DNA of 64,000 nucleotides, from the NCBI RefSeq assembly GCF_041916735.1, contig NZ_JAYRYY010000006.1. One strand, written 5' to 3'. Both the position numbers and the translations under genes were made by a program. Positions within the stretch are counted from its first letter, which is position 1, and every line of letters starts with the position of its first letter. The notes beneath the pieces were generated by a model. That model ran no database searches, had not been told where the DNA came from, and saw only the letters and a program-made list of their open reading frames with translations. Source of the DNA: Zoogloea sp016790385. GTDB lineage: Bacteria > Pseudomonadota > Gammaproteobacteria > Burkholderiales > Rhodocyclaceae. Below are positions 8,311 to 16,233 of the stretch, piece after piece.

Positions 8311-8745
8311 TTACTTGCCTTCCATGCCGGACATCCCCGACATCCCGGACATGCCTGACATTCCCTGCTGCTTGGCCTTCTTGGCCTTGTTTCCAGACAT
8401 GCCGGACATACCGCTCATGCCGCTCATGCCCTTCTGACCCTGCATGCCGGACATGCCGCTCATGCCCTTCTGGCCTTCCATACCGGACATGCCGCTCATG
8501 CCTTTCTGGCCTTCCATGCCGGACATGCCGCTCATGCCCTTCTGGCCCTCCATGCCGGACATGCCGCTCATGCCTTTCTGACCTTCCATGCCCGACATGC
8601 CGGACATCCCTTTCTGACCCTGCATGCCAGACATGCCCGACATTCCGGACATGCCCTTCTGGTCGTCCTTGGCGGCTGCGGGAAGTGCGGCGCAGAGGGC
8701 GATGGCGAGGGCGGAACAGCTGACGAGCTTGCCGAAAGACTTCAT
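8311..8745 (-). CDS. Secreted methionine-rich Gly-Met-Ser repeat protein
   Basis: 144 residues. The start at 8745 is backed by a strong AAGGAG site and gives a clean Sec signal peptide (MKSFGKLVSC... cleaved after about Ala25). The mature part (119 residues) is almost wholly low-complexity: five tandem copies of the 12-residue unit GMSGMSGM(E/Q)GQK at residues 46-105, flanked by longer GMS runs and one Lys-rich break (NKAKKAK). I count 28 Met in the 119 mature residues. There is no Cys in the mature part. It resembles in style the MXKDX-repeat proteins and the periplasmic Met-rich peptide MrpX of Azospira, which is oxidised by hypochlorite and recycled by a sulfoxide reductase. Placement in a sulfoxide-reductase-like operon suggests an oxidant sink or metal (Cu/Ag) binder; function is inferred. 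Confidence 0.88.
   Translation of the reverse strand: MKSFGKLVSCSALAIALCAALPAAAKDDQKGMSGMSGMSGMQGQKGMSGMSGMEGQKGMSGMSGMEGQKGMSGMSGMEGQKGMSGMSGMEGQKGMSGMSGMQGQKGMSGMSGMSGMSGNKAKKAKQQGMSGMSGMSGMSGMEGK
8431..8610 (-). repeat. Five tandem 36-bp coding repeats in the Met-rich gene
   Basis: Five in-frame 36-bp units encode the 12-residue block GMSGMSGMEGQK (last copy QGQK). Copies differ at a few synonymous sites (for example ttc/ttt, gaa/gag contexts), so the array is not a fresh duplication. Copy number is likely to vary between strains by slippage without breaking the frame. Confidence 0.85.
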
Positions 8746-8860
8746 GGAGTTTCTCCTTCGTTGACAGAATTGAGTTGCGGGTTGATTCCGGCGACCCACG
8801 TGTTATGGGCACATCCGGGAGCGCCGCAGCGATCGGGAATCGCCGCGACAGGTTCTCCGG

Positions 8861-9151
8861 TTAGCGGGCATGCAGACCGCGCAGGTCGTAACGCCCGGGC
8901 ATACCGGGTTGAAACAAGGGGGAGTACCAGTTGCCCTGGGTGGCGATGGTTTCCAGATTGCCGGGCCAGGGTTGGGAGATGCCCTTCAGACGCTGCGCTT
9001 TCAGCGGCTCATCGACGGCGACGGCCGTCACTCGGGGCGCCTCGGACGGACGTTGGTCTGGCCTGAGTCCGGCAATAAAGTCGGACGCCGGAACGACGGA
9101 CGAAAGCTGGGTCAGCACAATGAAGCTCAATAGCCTGATGGTCGGGTTCAT
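8861..9151 (-). CDS. Small secreted hypothetical protein, first gene of the molybdoenzyme operon
   Basis: 96 residues from the ATG at 9151, which has an AGGAGG ribosome-binding site about 8 nt upstream; a TTG one codon earlier is also possible. Residues 1-23 form a signal peptide (MNPTIRLL... ending PAS). The mature part of about 73 residues has no Cys and ends in an aromatic/Gly-Pro rich stretch (NWYSPLFQPGMPGRYD). I do not recognise a family. It is the first reading frame after the sigma-54 promoter and sits 115 bp before the Met-rich gene, so it should be made with the system. A role as a small periplasmic partner is only a guess. Confidence 0.7.
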   Translation of the reverse strand: MNPTIRLLSFIVLTQLSSVVPASDFIAGLRPDQRPSEAPRVTAVAVDEPLKAQRLKGISQPWPGNLETIATQGNWYSPLFQPGMPGRYDLRGLHAR

Positions 9152-9176
9152 CAACCAATCCTCCTTGCCGATTAAT

Positions 9177-9193
9177 CAGCAGGTAGCGTGCCT
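9177..9193 (-). promoter_or_regulatory. Sigma-54 (-24/-12) promoter for the molybdoenzyme operon
   Basis: On the minus strand the sequence AGGCACGCTACCTGCT matches the sigma-54 consensus TGGCACGNNNNTTGCT at all core positions: GG at -24 and GC at -12 with exactly 10 nt between, plus the conserved CACG. The only differences are the first base and one T of the -12 element. The predicted start is near 9168, just upstream of the AGGAGG site of the 96-aa gene. A sigma-54 activator gene closes the same operon. Confidence 0.8.
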
Positions 9194-9269
9194 AACCACC
9201 CGAATGGAGCAAGTTGATGTTTTTATTGAGTTATATTTCAAAGCCGACGATCATTCCCGGCGTGGTCAA

Positions 9270-9301
9270 GCCAGTTTGGCAGGGGTGCCTGCCAAACTGG
9301 C
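9270..9301. promoter_or_regulatory. 14-bp perfect palindrome, candidate upstream activator site
   Basis: gccagtttggcagg is followed by the loop ggtg and by its exact reverse complement, so 28 of 32 bases pair. It sits about 102-134 bp upstream of the predicted sigma-54 start, the usual distance for an NtrC-type enhancer, with an AT-rich segment (about 9215-9245) between that could bend. No gene ends here, so a terminator role is unlikely. Confidence 0.65.
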
Positions 9302-9424
9302 AGGTGTGCCGGGGCCTGTCTTCATCGTCCTGCCCTGAAGCCCCGCTGGCGCGGGAGGGGCGGTCGGCCTAATCTGAGAAGGGGCGGTGAGCCCTGGGTG
9401 TTTCGGGAGTCAAGTGGAGTGGAT

Positions 9425-9934
9425 ATGTCGGGAAATGACGTGGCCTGCGCTCGTTCGCGGGTGTTGGGGGCGGTGGTGGTGGCGTCCCTCATGGTGTTCG
9501 CCCCCGCGGGGTTCGCGGTGAATAAGTGCGTCGGTGCCGACGGAAAGGTCACCTATACCGACGGACCCTGCGGCGGTGGAAGTCAGGTGACGCGCGTGGA
9601 GACACCGCCGCCGCTGACCCGGGAAGAGCAGGCGGCAGCCATGTCCCGCAGCGAAGGCTTGGTGCGTGAAGCGCGCGAGATGGAGGCGCGCAGGGCGAGG
9701 GAGGCTGCCGAGCGGCGGCGTTACGAGGACATGCAGCGTGAGAGCGAGGCGCAGCGGCGTCAGGAAGAGCAGGACGAGGCTGCGCGCCTGTCGCGGATGT
9801 CGGCGCAGCCGGTCTATGCGGCGCCGATCTATCCGATGCCCCTGCGCTATCGTCCGCACTCGGTGCTGCCGCCCGGCACGCAGCCTGCGCCTGTCGCGCC
9901 CCCGGCCAAGATGCGTGCCTACCCCTTTCGTTGA
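9425..9934 (+). CDS. DUF4124-domain secreted protein
   Basis: 169 residues from the ATG at 9425; a GTG nine codons earlier is possible but gives a poor leader. The signal peptide reaches about residue 32 (ending GFAVNK region). The DUF4124 core follows: NKCVGADGKVTYTDGPC, with the two conserved Cys. A long Glu/Arg-rich helix (about 65-120, probable coiled coil) and a Pro-rich tail come next. DUF4124 proteins are common periplasmic or envelope proteins of betaproteobacteria without a settled function. It is divergent from the sigma-54 operon across a 273-bp intergenic region. Confidence 0.85.
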   Translation: MSGNDVACARSRVLGAVVVASLMVFAPAGFAVNKCVGADGKVTYTDGPCGGGSQVTRVETPPPLTREEQAAAMSRSEGLVREAREMEARRAREAAERRRYEDMQRESEAQRRQEEQDEAARLSRMSAQPVYAAPIYPMPLRYRPHSVLPPGTQPAPVAPPAKMRAYPFR

Positions 9935-9993
9935 GCGTGCTTGAGCTGCTCCCGTGCTTTCCGGGTCGGGCCCGGGCAGCACGGCAGGGGGTG

Positions 9994-10623
9994 TCACATT
10001 CCGGGGTGGCCTGTCTGCGCTTCGAGCACGAGCAGACGGATGGGATGTTCCGCCCGCCCCGCGGCAACGCCCAGGGCGCTCGTGACCTGCTCCACCCGCT
10101 TCTGCGGCAGGCGGTCTAGCACGATCAGGGTGGGGCGGCGCGGCGTCCAGCGTTCGAGGGCGGCGAGGCGCTGGTCATCCACCTCGTCAAACCACGCATC
10201 ATCCCAGGGTTCGTCCGGGCGCCGCGGGACAAACCACAGCAGGGGACGCAGCTGCACGCCGATGCGATAAAGGAGACCCCCGAGACGGCTGCGTTCATCG
10301 AGCTGGTGGTATCCGGCCAGACGATAGCCGAAATGACAGACGGCATTTCTTTGCCTTTCCGGCAGGCGCATGTGGGAGAACGGCGTTGGCACGGGCGCCA
10401 CTGCCCACGGAAGAAGACTTGCGCCGCTGCCGGCCCCGTTGCGGACCCAGCTGTTCAGGCGTGCCTTCAGGGCTTCGTCGCCAGGGTTGGCTTCGGGGCG
10501 GCGGGTGATCGGGCTAAGGGCCGCGCTGTCGTAGCGTCGGCGCAGATGGGGCAGGCGCGGGGCCAGGGCGGCAAGCCCCAGGGCCAGGGCCAACAAGGCC
10601 AAGGCCAGCTTGGTGCTCAGCAC
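9994..10623 (-). CDS. Membrane-anchored hypothetical protein
   Basis: 209 residues. One hydrophobic N-terminal helix (residues 3-22) is followed by a basic stretch and a soluble domain, rich in Arg, Trp and Pro, with no motif I can name. The start overlaps the stop of the upstream methyltransferase by 7 bp, so the two are co-transcribed and perhaps coupled. The C terminus contains a beta-strand-like segment (LIVLDRLPQ) and another (IRLLVLEAQ). No family recognised. Confidence 0.7.
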   Translation of the reverse strand: MLSTKLALALLALALGLAALAPRLPHLRRRYDSAALSPITRRPEANPGDEALKARLNSWVRNGAGSGASLLPWAVAPVPTPFSHMRLPERQRNAVCHFGYRLAGYHQLDERSRLGGLLYRIGVQLRPLLWFVPRRPDEPWDDAWFDEVDDQRLAALERWTPRRPTLIVLDRLPQKRVEQVTSALGVAAGRAEHPIRLLVLEAQTGHPGM

Positions 10624-11480
10624 GCGAAGCGGCTCCGAAGTTCGTCGAGATTCAGCTCGCCCAGAATGGCCTCGATGCGTTCGCGGGCGTTCTTGCGCGG
10701 CGCACCGGTGTGCCGCGCAATGATCAGCTCGTTTTTCATGGAATGTTCCCAGCCCACCAGCTCCGTGACAGTAACCTGGTAGCCATGGGCCTCCAGCTGA
10801 AGGCAGCGCAAGGCGTTGGTGAGCTGGCTGCCGAACTCCCGGGTATGGAGGGGATGGCGCCAGATTTCCGAAAGCGGCGTCTTGCCGAAGCTGGCGTTCT
10901 TGTTTTGGCGCAGCACGCTGGCCACCTCGGCCTGGCAGCAGGGCACCAGCACCACGAAGCGCGCGTTCTTGGCAAAGGCAAACTGAATGGCGTCGTCGGT
11001 GGCGGTGTTGCAGGCATGCAGGGCTGTGACCACGTCGATGCGCTCCGGCAGCTGGCCGGAGTGGGTGGATTCCTCGACGCTCACGTCCAGGAAGTGCATG
11101 CGCGGGAAACCCAGGCGTTCGGCCAGCTCGCGGGAGCGTTGCACCAGCTCGGCACGGGTTTCAATACCGTAGATGGTGCCGGCGGGCTTGTCCTTGAGGA
11201 ACAGGTCGTAAAGGATGAAGCCCAGGTAGGACTTGCCGGCACCGTGATCGGCCAGGCTCAGGTCGCCGGTCTCGGCCAGCACCTCGGCGAGCAGGGGCTC
11301 GATGAACTGGTACAGGTGATAGACCTGCTTGAGCTTGCGCCGGCTGTCCTGGTTGAGCTGACCGTCCCGGGTCAGGATGTGCAGCTCTTTCAGCAGTTCG
11401 ATGGACTGACCCGGGCGGATCTCCGGGTGAACGGCCGGAGTACCGGCAGGCTTGGCAGCCGCGGGCTTACTCTTCGCCAT
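10617..11480 (-). CDS. Class I SAM-dependent methyltransferase (Methyltransf_32 / GSTCD-like)
   Basis: 287 residues. After a Lys/Ala/Pro-rich leader, a Rossmann methyltransferase core begins near residue 75 with LADHGAGKSYLGF as motif I. The acidic residue of motif II is in YGIETRAELV. VVTALHACNTATDD and VLVPCCQAEV then follow; the HACNTATD and PCC motifs are typical of this family of SAM methyltransferases of uncertain (RNA or protein) substrate. It overlaps the DUF1415 gene upstream by 14 bp and the membrane-anchored gene downstream by 7 bp, giving a tight three-gene operon. Confidence 0.82.
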   Translation of the reverse strand: MAKSKPAAAKPAGTPAVHPEIRPGQSIELLKELHILTRDGQLNQDSRRKLKQVYHLYQFIEPLLAEVLAETGDLSLADHGAGKSYLGFILYDLFLKDKPAGTIYGIETRAELVQRSRELAERLGFPRMHFLDVSVEESTHSGQLPERIDVVTALHACNTATDDAIQFAFAKNARFVVLVPCCQAEVASVLRQNKNASFGKTPLSEIWRHPLHTREFGSQLTNALRCLQLEAHGYQVTVTELVGWEHSMKNELIIARHTGAPRKNARERIEAILGELNLDELRSRFAC

Positions 11481-12039
11481 GCTTCTTGGAGGCGCCTGAA
11501 ACCGTCAGACCGAGGGCCTTCCAGCCGGCAATCCCCAGCTTCTGCAGGGTTTCCATGTTGCGCTCGTAGATCTCCTCGGCCTCGGGAAAGGCCTCGACGG
11601 CCTTGTCGATACTGGCTTCACGGATCAGGTGCAGGGTGGGGAAGGGGGAGCGGTTGGTGTAGTTGGTGATGTCGTCGGTCTCGGTGCCCTCGAACTGGAA
11701 ATCGGGGTGGAAGCTGGCGATCTGCAACACGCCGTCGAGCGCGTGCTCGGTGATGGCCTCATCGGCTATCTCGAGCACGTCGTTGAAAAGCAGGAAGTCG
11801 GGGAAGAGCGTGGGGTGCACCAGCAGGGTGGTGTCGGTGACATCGGGGTCCACCTCGGCCAGATGGTCAAGCTCCCGGTCCAGATCCTCCAGGAAACCGT
11901 CCAGGTGGCGGGCGTCGCTGACCACGATGCGAACCTGGTTCTTGACGTAGACCGACTTGGCGAAAGGACACAGATTGAGGCCGATGACGGCCTTTTCGAT
12001 CCACTCGCGGGTGGCGGCGATGACTTCTTCGTGGCTCAT
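11467..12039 (-). CDS. DUF1415 family protein
   Basis: 190 residues from MSHEEVIAATREWIEKAV; a longer ORF start lacks support. It contains the DUF1415 signature LNLCPFAKSVY near residues 21-31 with a single Cys, then LLVHPTLFPDF and ASFHPDFQFEG, and ends in KALGL. The family is small, conserved in proteobacteria and cyanobacteria, and has no proven function. It is divergent from the YlqF GTPase gene with an 86-bp gap. Confidence 0.88.
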   Translation of the reverse strand: MSHEEVIAATREWIEKAVIGLNLCPFAKSVYVKNQVRIVVSDARHLDGFLEDLDRELDHLAEVDPDVTDTTLLVHPTLFPDFLLFNDVLEIADEAITEHALDGVLQIASFHPDFQFEGTETDDITNYTNRSPFPTLHLIREASIDKAVEAFPEAEEIYERNMETLQKLGIAGWKALGLTVSGASKKHGEE

Positions 12040-12125
12040 GGTGCGGGATGTCCGGCAGAGTTTCCTTCGGGAGGGCGACATTTTGCCCTGATAATGGCGG
12101 GCTTACATTGATTCAATGCACGCCC

Positions 12126-13067
12126 ATGTCCATCCAGTGGTTTCCCGGTCACATGACCTCTGCCCGCAAGAAGGCGGCGGAGAGCATGGAGCGGATCGAC
12201 GTCGTCATCGAAGTGCTCGACGCCCGCCTGCCCGAGGCGAGCTGCAACCCGATGATCCGCGAGCTGCGGGTGCATCGCCAGCGCCCCTGCCTGAAGATCC
12301 TCAACAAGGCCGATCTGGCCGATCCGGCGGTTACGGCCCAGTGGCTGGCCCACTTCAACGCCCAGAAGGGCGTGCATGCGGTGGCCTTGTCGTGCAAAAA
12401 GCCGGGCGATGTGGCCAAGGTGGTGGGCCTGTGCCGTCCCCTGGCGCCCCACCGCAACGACCGCCTCAAGCCCCTGCGCATGATGATCATGGGTATCCCC
12501 AACGTGGGCAAATCCACCCTGATGAATGCCCTGCTCAAGAAGCGCGTGGCCAAGGTGGGGGACGAGCCGGCGGTGACCAAGACCCAGCAGGTGCTGGACC
12601 TGTCGCCCACGGCAACCCTCATCGACACCCCGGGCATGATGTGGCCGAAGATTGCCTACGACTCCGACGGCTACATGCTGGCCGCCAGCCACGCCATCGG
12701 CCGCAATGCGGTGATTGATGAGGCGGTGGCCAACTTTCTCGGCGATGTGCTGCTGGCCCGTTACCCGGCGCTGGTGGCGGCGCGCTACAAGCTCTCGGTG
12801 GAAGGCCTGGACGGGCCGGCTTTGGTGGAGGCCATTGCCGAGCGCCGGGGCTGCCGTCTCAAGGGGGGCGGCCTGGACATCGAGAAGGCATCGCTGATCC
12901 TGCTCCAGGAATACCGGGATGGCGCCATCGGCCGCGTCAGCCTTGAAAGCCCCGACAGCCGCGCCGCCATGTTGCTCGCCCATGCCGAAGCAGAGGCCGC
13001 CGGGTTGGCGGCGAAGGAGGCGGGCTTTGAAGCCGACCGGGAGAGCGACGCGGAGCGGGAGGAGTGA
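12126..13067 (+). CDS. ylqF: Ribosome-biogenesis GTPase YlqF/RbgA (circularly permuted)
   Basis: 313 residues. The start is at MSIQWFPGHM, the canonical YlqF N terminus, not at the longer ORF start. The G motifs are in permuted order: G4 NKAD at 60-63, then G1 GIPNVGKS at 123-130, then G3 DTPG at 167-170. RbgA acts in assembly of the large ribosomal subunit, releasing after GTP hydrolysis on the 50S. The C-terminal helical domain includes RRGCRLKGGG, and the protein ends in a Glu-rich tail. It is a single gene, divergent from DUF1415. Confidence 0.95.
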   Translation: MSIQWFPGHMTSARKKAAESMERIDVVIEVLDARLPEASCNPMIRELRVHRQRPCLKILNKADLADPAVTAQWLAHFNAQKGVHAVALSCKKPGDVAKVVGLCRPLAPHRNDRLKPLRMMIMGIPNVGKSTLMNALLKKRVAKVGDEPAVTKTQQVLDLSPTATLIDTPGMMWPKIAYDSDGYMLAASHAIGRNAVIDEAVANFLGDVLLARYPALVAARYKLSVEGLDGPALVEAIAERRGCRLKGGGLDIEKASLILLQEYRDGAIGRVSLESPDSRAAMLLAHAEAEAAGLAAKEAGFEADRESDAEREE

Positions 13068-13106
13068 GCTCCGGCCCTGCCCGCAAGGGGCTGGGCCAAT
13101 GACTCG

Positions 13107-14129
13107 TCAGACCCGCAGCAGCAGGGTCTTGAGGGGTGGGTTGCCGTCACTGCTGGGAAAGTCGGCTTCCGGGGTGATCCATTCCATTTCGCGGACTTCG
13201 CGCCCGGCCTTCCTGGCGCTGCGCACCAGCTGGTCGGCCCACGCCTCCCTCTCCACCTGGGCCACGTTGTTGCAGCACACCAGCGTGCCGCCCTCGTGGG
13301 TGCACAGCAGGGCGGGCTTGAACAGGGCGGGGTAGTCATTGACCAAGTCCACCACCCCGAAGGCGCTCTTGGCGTAGCGGGGCGGATCAAGGAAGACCAG
13401 GTCGAAGCGGTGCTTGTCGAGTGCGGGGAAGGGAGGCAGGTGCTTGCCCCGCACCATCTTGGGCTGGCCTATGCCGGATAGCTGGCGCATGGCAGCGAAG
13501 GCGTCGCTCTTCACGAAACGTGGCCGTACTGGCAGGGTGTTGAGGCGCGCATTGGCCTTGCCCACTGAGAGGCTCGACTCGGCAAAATCCACATTCACCA
13601 CATGCCGGGCGCCGGCCTTGGCCGCGGCCACGCCGACGCCGCAGGTGTAGGCAAAGACGTTGAGCAGCGATTTTTCAGGGGCTTCGGCCATGATGCGCCG
13701 ACGTGCCGCGCGCAGGTCGAGGAACAGCCACGGGTCCTGGCCGGCGTGGCGGGCCTGGACGTTGTACTTGACCCCCAGTTCGGAGAATTCGCGCAGGGCC
13801 TCGGCGCGGGCCAGGCGCTCGGGCGGCAGCGGATTGCTGACCCGGGAGTTGGCGTGGCTACGGTCGTTGTAAACGTGATCGGTGCCGGGGAAGGCCTCGG
13901 CATAGAAGGCCTCCAGGGCCTCTTCGTCGGCCTGGGACAGGGGGCCGTGGAAGCTCTGGGTCAGGATCAGGCTGCCGTAGCGGTCCACGGTGAGGCCGGG
14001 GCGGCCTTCGACGGTGCCGTGGAACAGGCGGTAGGCGTCGGTCCCCTCGGCATGCAGTTGGGCGATCAGGCTGCGCCGGGCGTCGAGGGCGCCGCAGAGC
14101 AGGGCGATCAGGGAGTGGGAGTCGGGCAT
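13107..14129 (-). CDS. RlmI-like class I rRNA (cytosine) methyltransferase
   Basis: 340 residues from the ATG at 14129 (MPDSHSLIALL). It belongs to the COG1092 family. An N-terminal RNA-binding part contains GRPGLTVDRYGS. The Rossmann core follows with SLLNVFAYTCGVGVAAAKAG (motif I), VNVDFAESSL (motif II) and the catalytic-region motif FDLVFLDPPRYAKS. Family members methylate C5 of 23S rRNA cytosine (RlmI) or act as RlmK-like m7G enzymes. It lacks a full N-terminal PUA domain, being shorter than RlmI (396 aa), so the exact target is uncertain. It is 41 bp downstream of the MscS-type gene in the same direction. Confidence 0.82.
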   Translation of the reverse strand: MPDSHSLIALLCGALDARRSLIAQLHAEGTDAYRLFHGTVEGRPGLTVDRYGSLILTQSFHGPLSQADEEALEAFYAEAFPGTDHVYNDRSHANSRVSNPLPPERLARAEALREFSELGVKYNVQARHAGQDPWLFLDLRAARRRIMAEAPEKSLLNVFAYTCGVGVAAAKAGARHVVNVDFAESSLSVGKANARLNTLPVRPRFVKSDAFAAMRQLSGIGQPKMVRGKHLPPFPALDKHRFDLVFLDPPRYAKSAFGVVDLVNDYPALFKPALLCTHEGGTLVCCNNVAQVEREAWADQLVRSARKAGREVREMEWITPEADFPSSDGNPPLKTLLLRV

Positions 14130-14170
14130 GGCACAGTGTGCTTTCTGGAGAACCATTGGTGAGATGTAGC

Positions 14171-15691
14171 TTACAGCCCGAAGAATTCGCGGATTTTCTT
14201 GCCCAGGGCGGCCACTTCGGAACCTTGGTTCGACAGGGAGGCGGGCTTGCCCTCGGCATGGCCTCTTTCAAGCGCCTGGAAGTGTTTGAGCCGCGTTTCG
14301 AGAATGGCCGAGATGCCTTCGGCCAGCTCAGGCCGGGCGCGGATGATGTGTTCAAAGCCTGCTTTGTCGAGACGATAGGCTTCCATGTCGGTGATGGCGA
14401 CCACCGTGGCCCGCCGTGGGGCGCCGGTCATCAGGCCAAGCTCGCCAAACACGCTGCCCGGGCCGCGTTTCTCCAGCAGGCGCTGGGGTCCGCCGTCGGG
14501 GGGCTGCCACCAGGCTTCGGCTTCCCCGCTGACAATGATGTAGAGCCAGTGGGCGATGGCACCCTGGCGGGTGACGATGTCGCCCCGCGCGAAGGGGGCG
14601 TTCACCAGGCGTCCGGCGAGTTCAAGCTGCTCGGCCTCGGAGAGGCGGGAGAAGAGGTCGATCTGGGAGATGGCCTGGAGGCGACGGTTGAGCTCGCGGG
14701 CCCGGACTTCGCCCCGGTGGGCTTCACCCTCCTGTACCAGGTGAATGGTCTGGTCGCTCACCGCCAGACGGATGCCTTCCCGCTGGAGGGCGGCAAGTAA
14801 ATGGTGTCGGACCTCCGAGTCGGTGACGTCGTCCGGGCCGGGGTCGATCAGCCAGTAACGGAGCTGGTAACGGGCAAAGCCGGGGCCGAAGTCCATCAGC
14901 AGGCACGCGGGGGCTGGGTCTAGGCTGACGTTGGGGATGCGGGCGGTCTGGATGTCCTGCAATACCGCGCTGGTGACCCGCGCCGGTGGCACTGAGAGAT
15001 CCACGTTGAAGGTGATGCCGCGCCGTTGCTGGGGTACCGCCTGGCGCTTGTTGCAGATCACCGCATAGCGGTTCTTCATCAGGTGGCTGTTGGGAATCAC
15101 CACCCGTTCGCCGCTGCGGGTGACGATGGCGGTGTAGCGCCACTGGATGTCGCTGACCCGCCCACCGACATCACCCATCTGGATCCAGTCGCCGATCTCG
15201 AGGGAGTTGTCCATTTGCAGGGCCAGGCCCCCCAGGAGATTGCCCAGGGTGTCCTGCATGGAGATGGCGACCACCGCAGTGAGGACCGCCGAGGTGGCGA
15301 ACAGGTGGGAAAACTCCACCCCGGCCAGGTTGAGGCGCAGGAAAGCCCAGGCCACATAACCGATGATCACCAGAATGTCGGCCAGGATGCCGGAGATGTG
15401 CACCCGCATGTGGGGCAGCACCACGTTGAAGAGGGCCAGGCCCAGGTAGCGGATCACCGCCAGGCCTTCGCCGAACACGGCCATCTCCCGCAGCCAGCGC
15501 AAGGCGGCGGGTTGGAGCTGGCCAGCCAGAAGCCCGGCCAGCAGGTCGCCCATCAGGCAGGCGGCGAAGAACACGCCGGTATTCATCAGCGAGCGCCGCC
15601 AGGCCTGAAGAGGCCGCAGGATGAGGGCGGCGCCGACGACCATCAGGACTATCGCGAAAGGGGCTTCCGGGCTGAGGAAGGGTAGGGTCAT
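14171..15691 (-). CDS. MscS-type mechanosensitive channel with C-terminal cyclic-nucleotide-binding domain
   Basis: 506 residues. Several N-terminal TM helices (about 10-30, 35-60, 75-100, 100-125, 130-150) lead into the MscS core: the pore-lining helix and beta domain around MQDTLGNLLGGLALQMDNSLEIGDWI (about 155-180) and the VVIPNSHLM motif near 210. A cNMP/CRP-type domain follows at about 355-470, with SGEAEAWWQ, PGSVFGELGLMTGAPRRATV (phosphate-binding cassette form GELGLM...RRAT) and the helical end. Such fusions are thought to be bacterial cyclic-nucleotide-gated channels, opened by cAMP rather than by tension alone. A class III cyclase gene lies 5 kb downstream. Confidence 0.9.
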   Translation of the reverse strand: MTLPFLSPEAPFAIVLMVVGAALILRPLQAWRRSLMNTGVFFAACLMGDLLAGLLAGQLQPAALRWLREMAVFGEGLAVIRYLGLALFNVVLPHMRVHISGILADILVIIGYVAWAFLRLNLAGVEFSHLFATSAVLTAVVAISMQDTLGNLLGGLALQMDNSLEIGDWIQMGDVGGRVSDIQWRYTAIVTRSGERVVIPNSHLMKNRYAVICNKRQAVPQQRRGITFNVDLSVPPARVTSAVLQDIQTARIPNVSLDPAPACLLMDFGPGFARYQLRYWLIDPGPDDVTDSEVRHHLLAALQREGIRLAVSDQTIHLVQEGEAHRGEVRARELNRRLQAISQIDLFSRLSEAEQLELAGRLVNAPFARGDIVTRQGAIAHWLYIIVSGEAEAWWQPPDGGPQRLLEKRGPGSVFGELGLMTGAPRRATVVAITDMEAYRLDKAGFEHIIRARPELAEGISAILETRLKHFQALERGHAEGKPASLSNQGSEVAALGKKIREFFGL

Positions 15692-15797
15692 GGCAGGGAC
15701 GGGGATCGGTGGGCGGGCGTGATGACGCCCAGTATTACCCTTGACGGACAGCGCCCGCCCGACTGAAGGGGCGGGTGCCGGAGCTGCCGGAAGGGCC

Positions 15798-16208
15798 TCA
15801 GATCACGGCGCGCAGGCGCTCGGCCATGGCGTCCAGGGCCTCGCGCCCAGGGGAGCTGGCGGGCCAGAAAGGCAGCAGTTTGTCGTCGTTGAAGCGAGGC
15901 AGGACGTGGATGTGGAAATGGAAGACGGTCTGGCCGCCGGCCACTTCATTGGCCTGGAACAGGGTGATGCCATCGCAGCCGGTGGCGGCCTTGACCGCTC
16001 GGGCGACCCGGGTGGTGGCCTGGAAGACGGCCGCCGACAGGGTTTCATCCAGATCGTAGATGTTGGCCACGTGGGGCTTGACGATGACCAGGGCGTGGCC
16101 GGGGTGGGCCGCCACGATATTGAGGAAGGACAGGGTGTGGGCATCCTCGTGGATCTTCGAGGCGGGCAGTTCGCCGCGCACAATGCGGCAGAAAACGCAG
16201 TCATCCAT
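15798..16208 (-). CDS. HIT family hydrolase
   Basis: 136 residues. It begins CVFCRIV, with the zinc-type Cys4/Cys7 pair, and carries the histidine triad HFHIH at 97-101, the catalytic motif of HIT nucleotide hydrolases, here close to the HinT/Hit branch. Such enzymes hydrolyse nucleoside phosphoramidates or dinucleotides. It is 25 bp downstream of the thioredoxin-like gene and appears to be the last gene of a run that starts with the transglutaminase. Confidence 0.92.
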   Translation of the reverse strand: MDDCVFCRIVRGELPASKIHEDAHTLSFLNIVAAHPGHALVIVKPHVANIYDLDETLSAAVFQATTRVARAVKAATGCDGITLFQANEVAGGQTVFHFHIHVLPRFNDDKLLPFWPASSPGREALDAMAERLRAVI

Positions 16209-16233
16209 GGGTCAGGTCTCCGTGTTGTAGTTG

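Noticed and set aside
8431..8610. 36-bp tandem repeats considered as a CRISPR-like array
   Set aside because: There are no spacers; the units are contiguous, in frame and encode a repeat peptide.
8240..8812. Out-of-frame repeat ORF (RHERHVRH-type) over the Met-rich gene
   Set aside because: Different frame of the same tandem repeat; lacks a ribosome-binding site and signal peptide, unlike the Met-rich frame.
9270..9301. Palindrome considered as a rho-independent terminator
   Set aside because: No gene ends nearby on either strand and no T-run follows; the position upstream of the sigma-54 promoter fits an activator site better.
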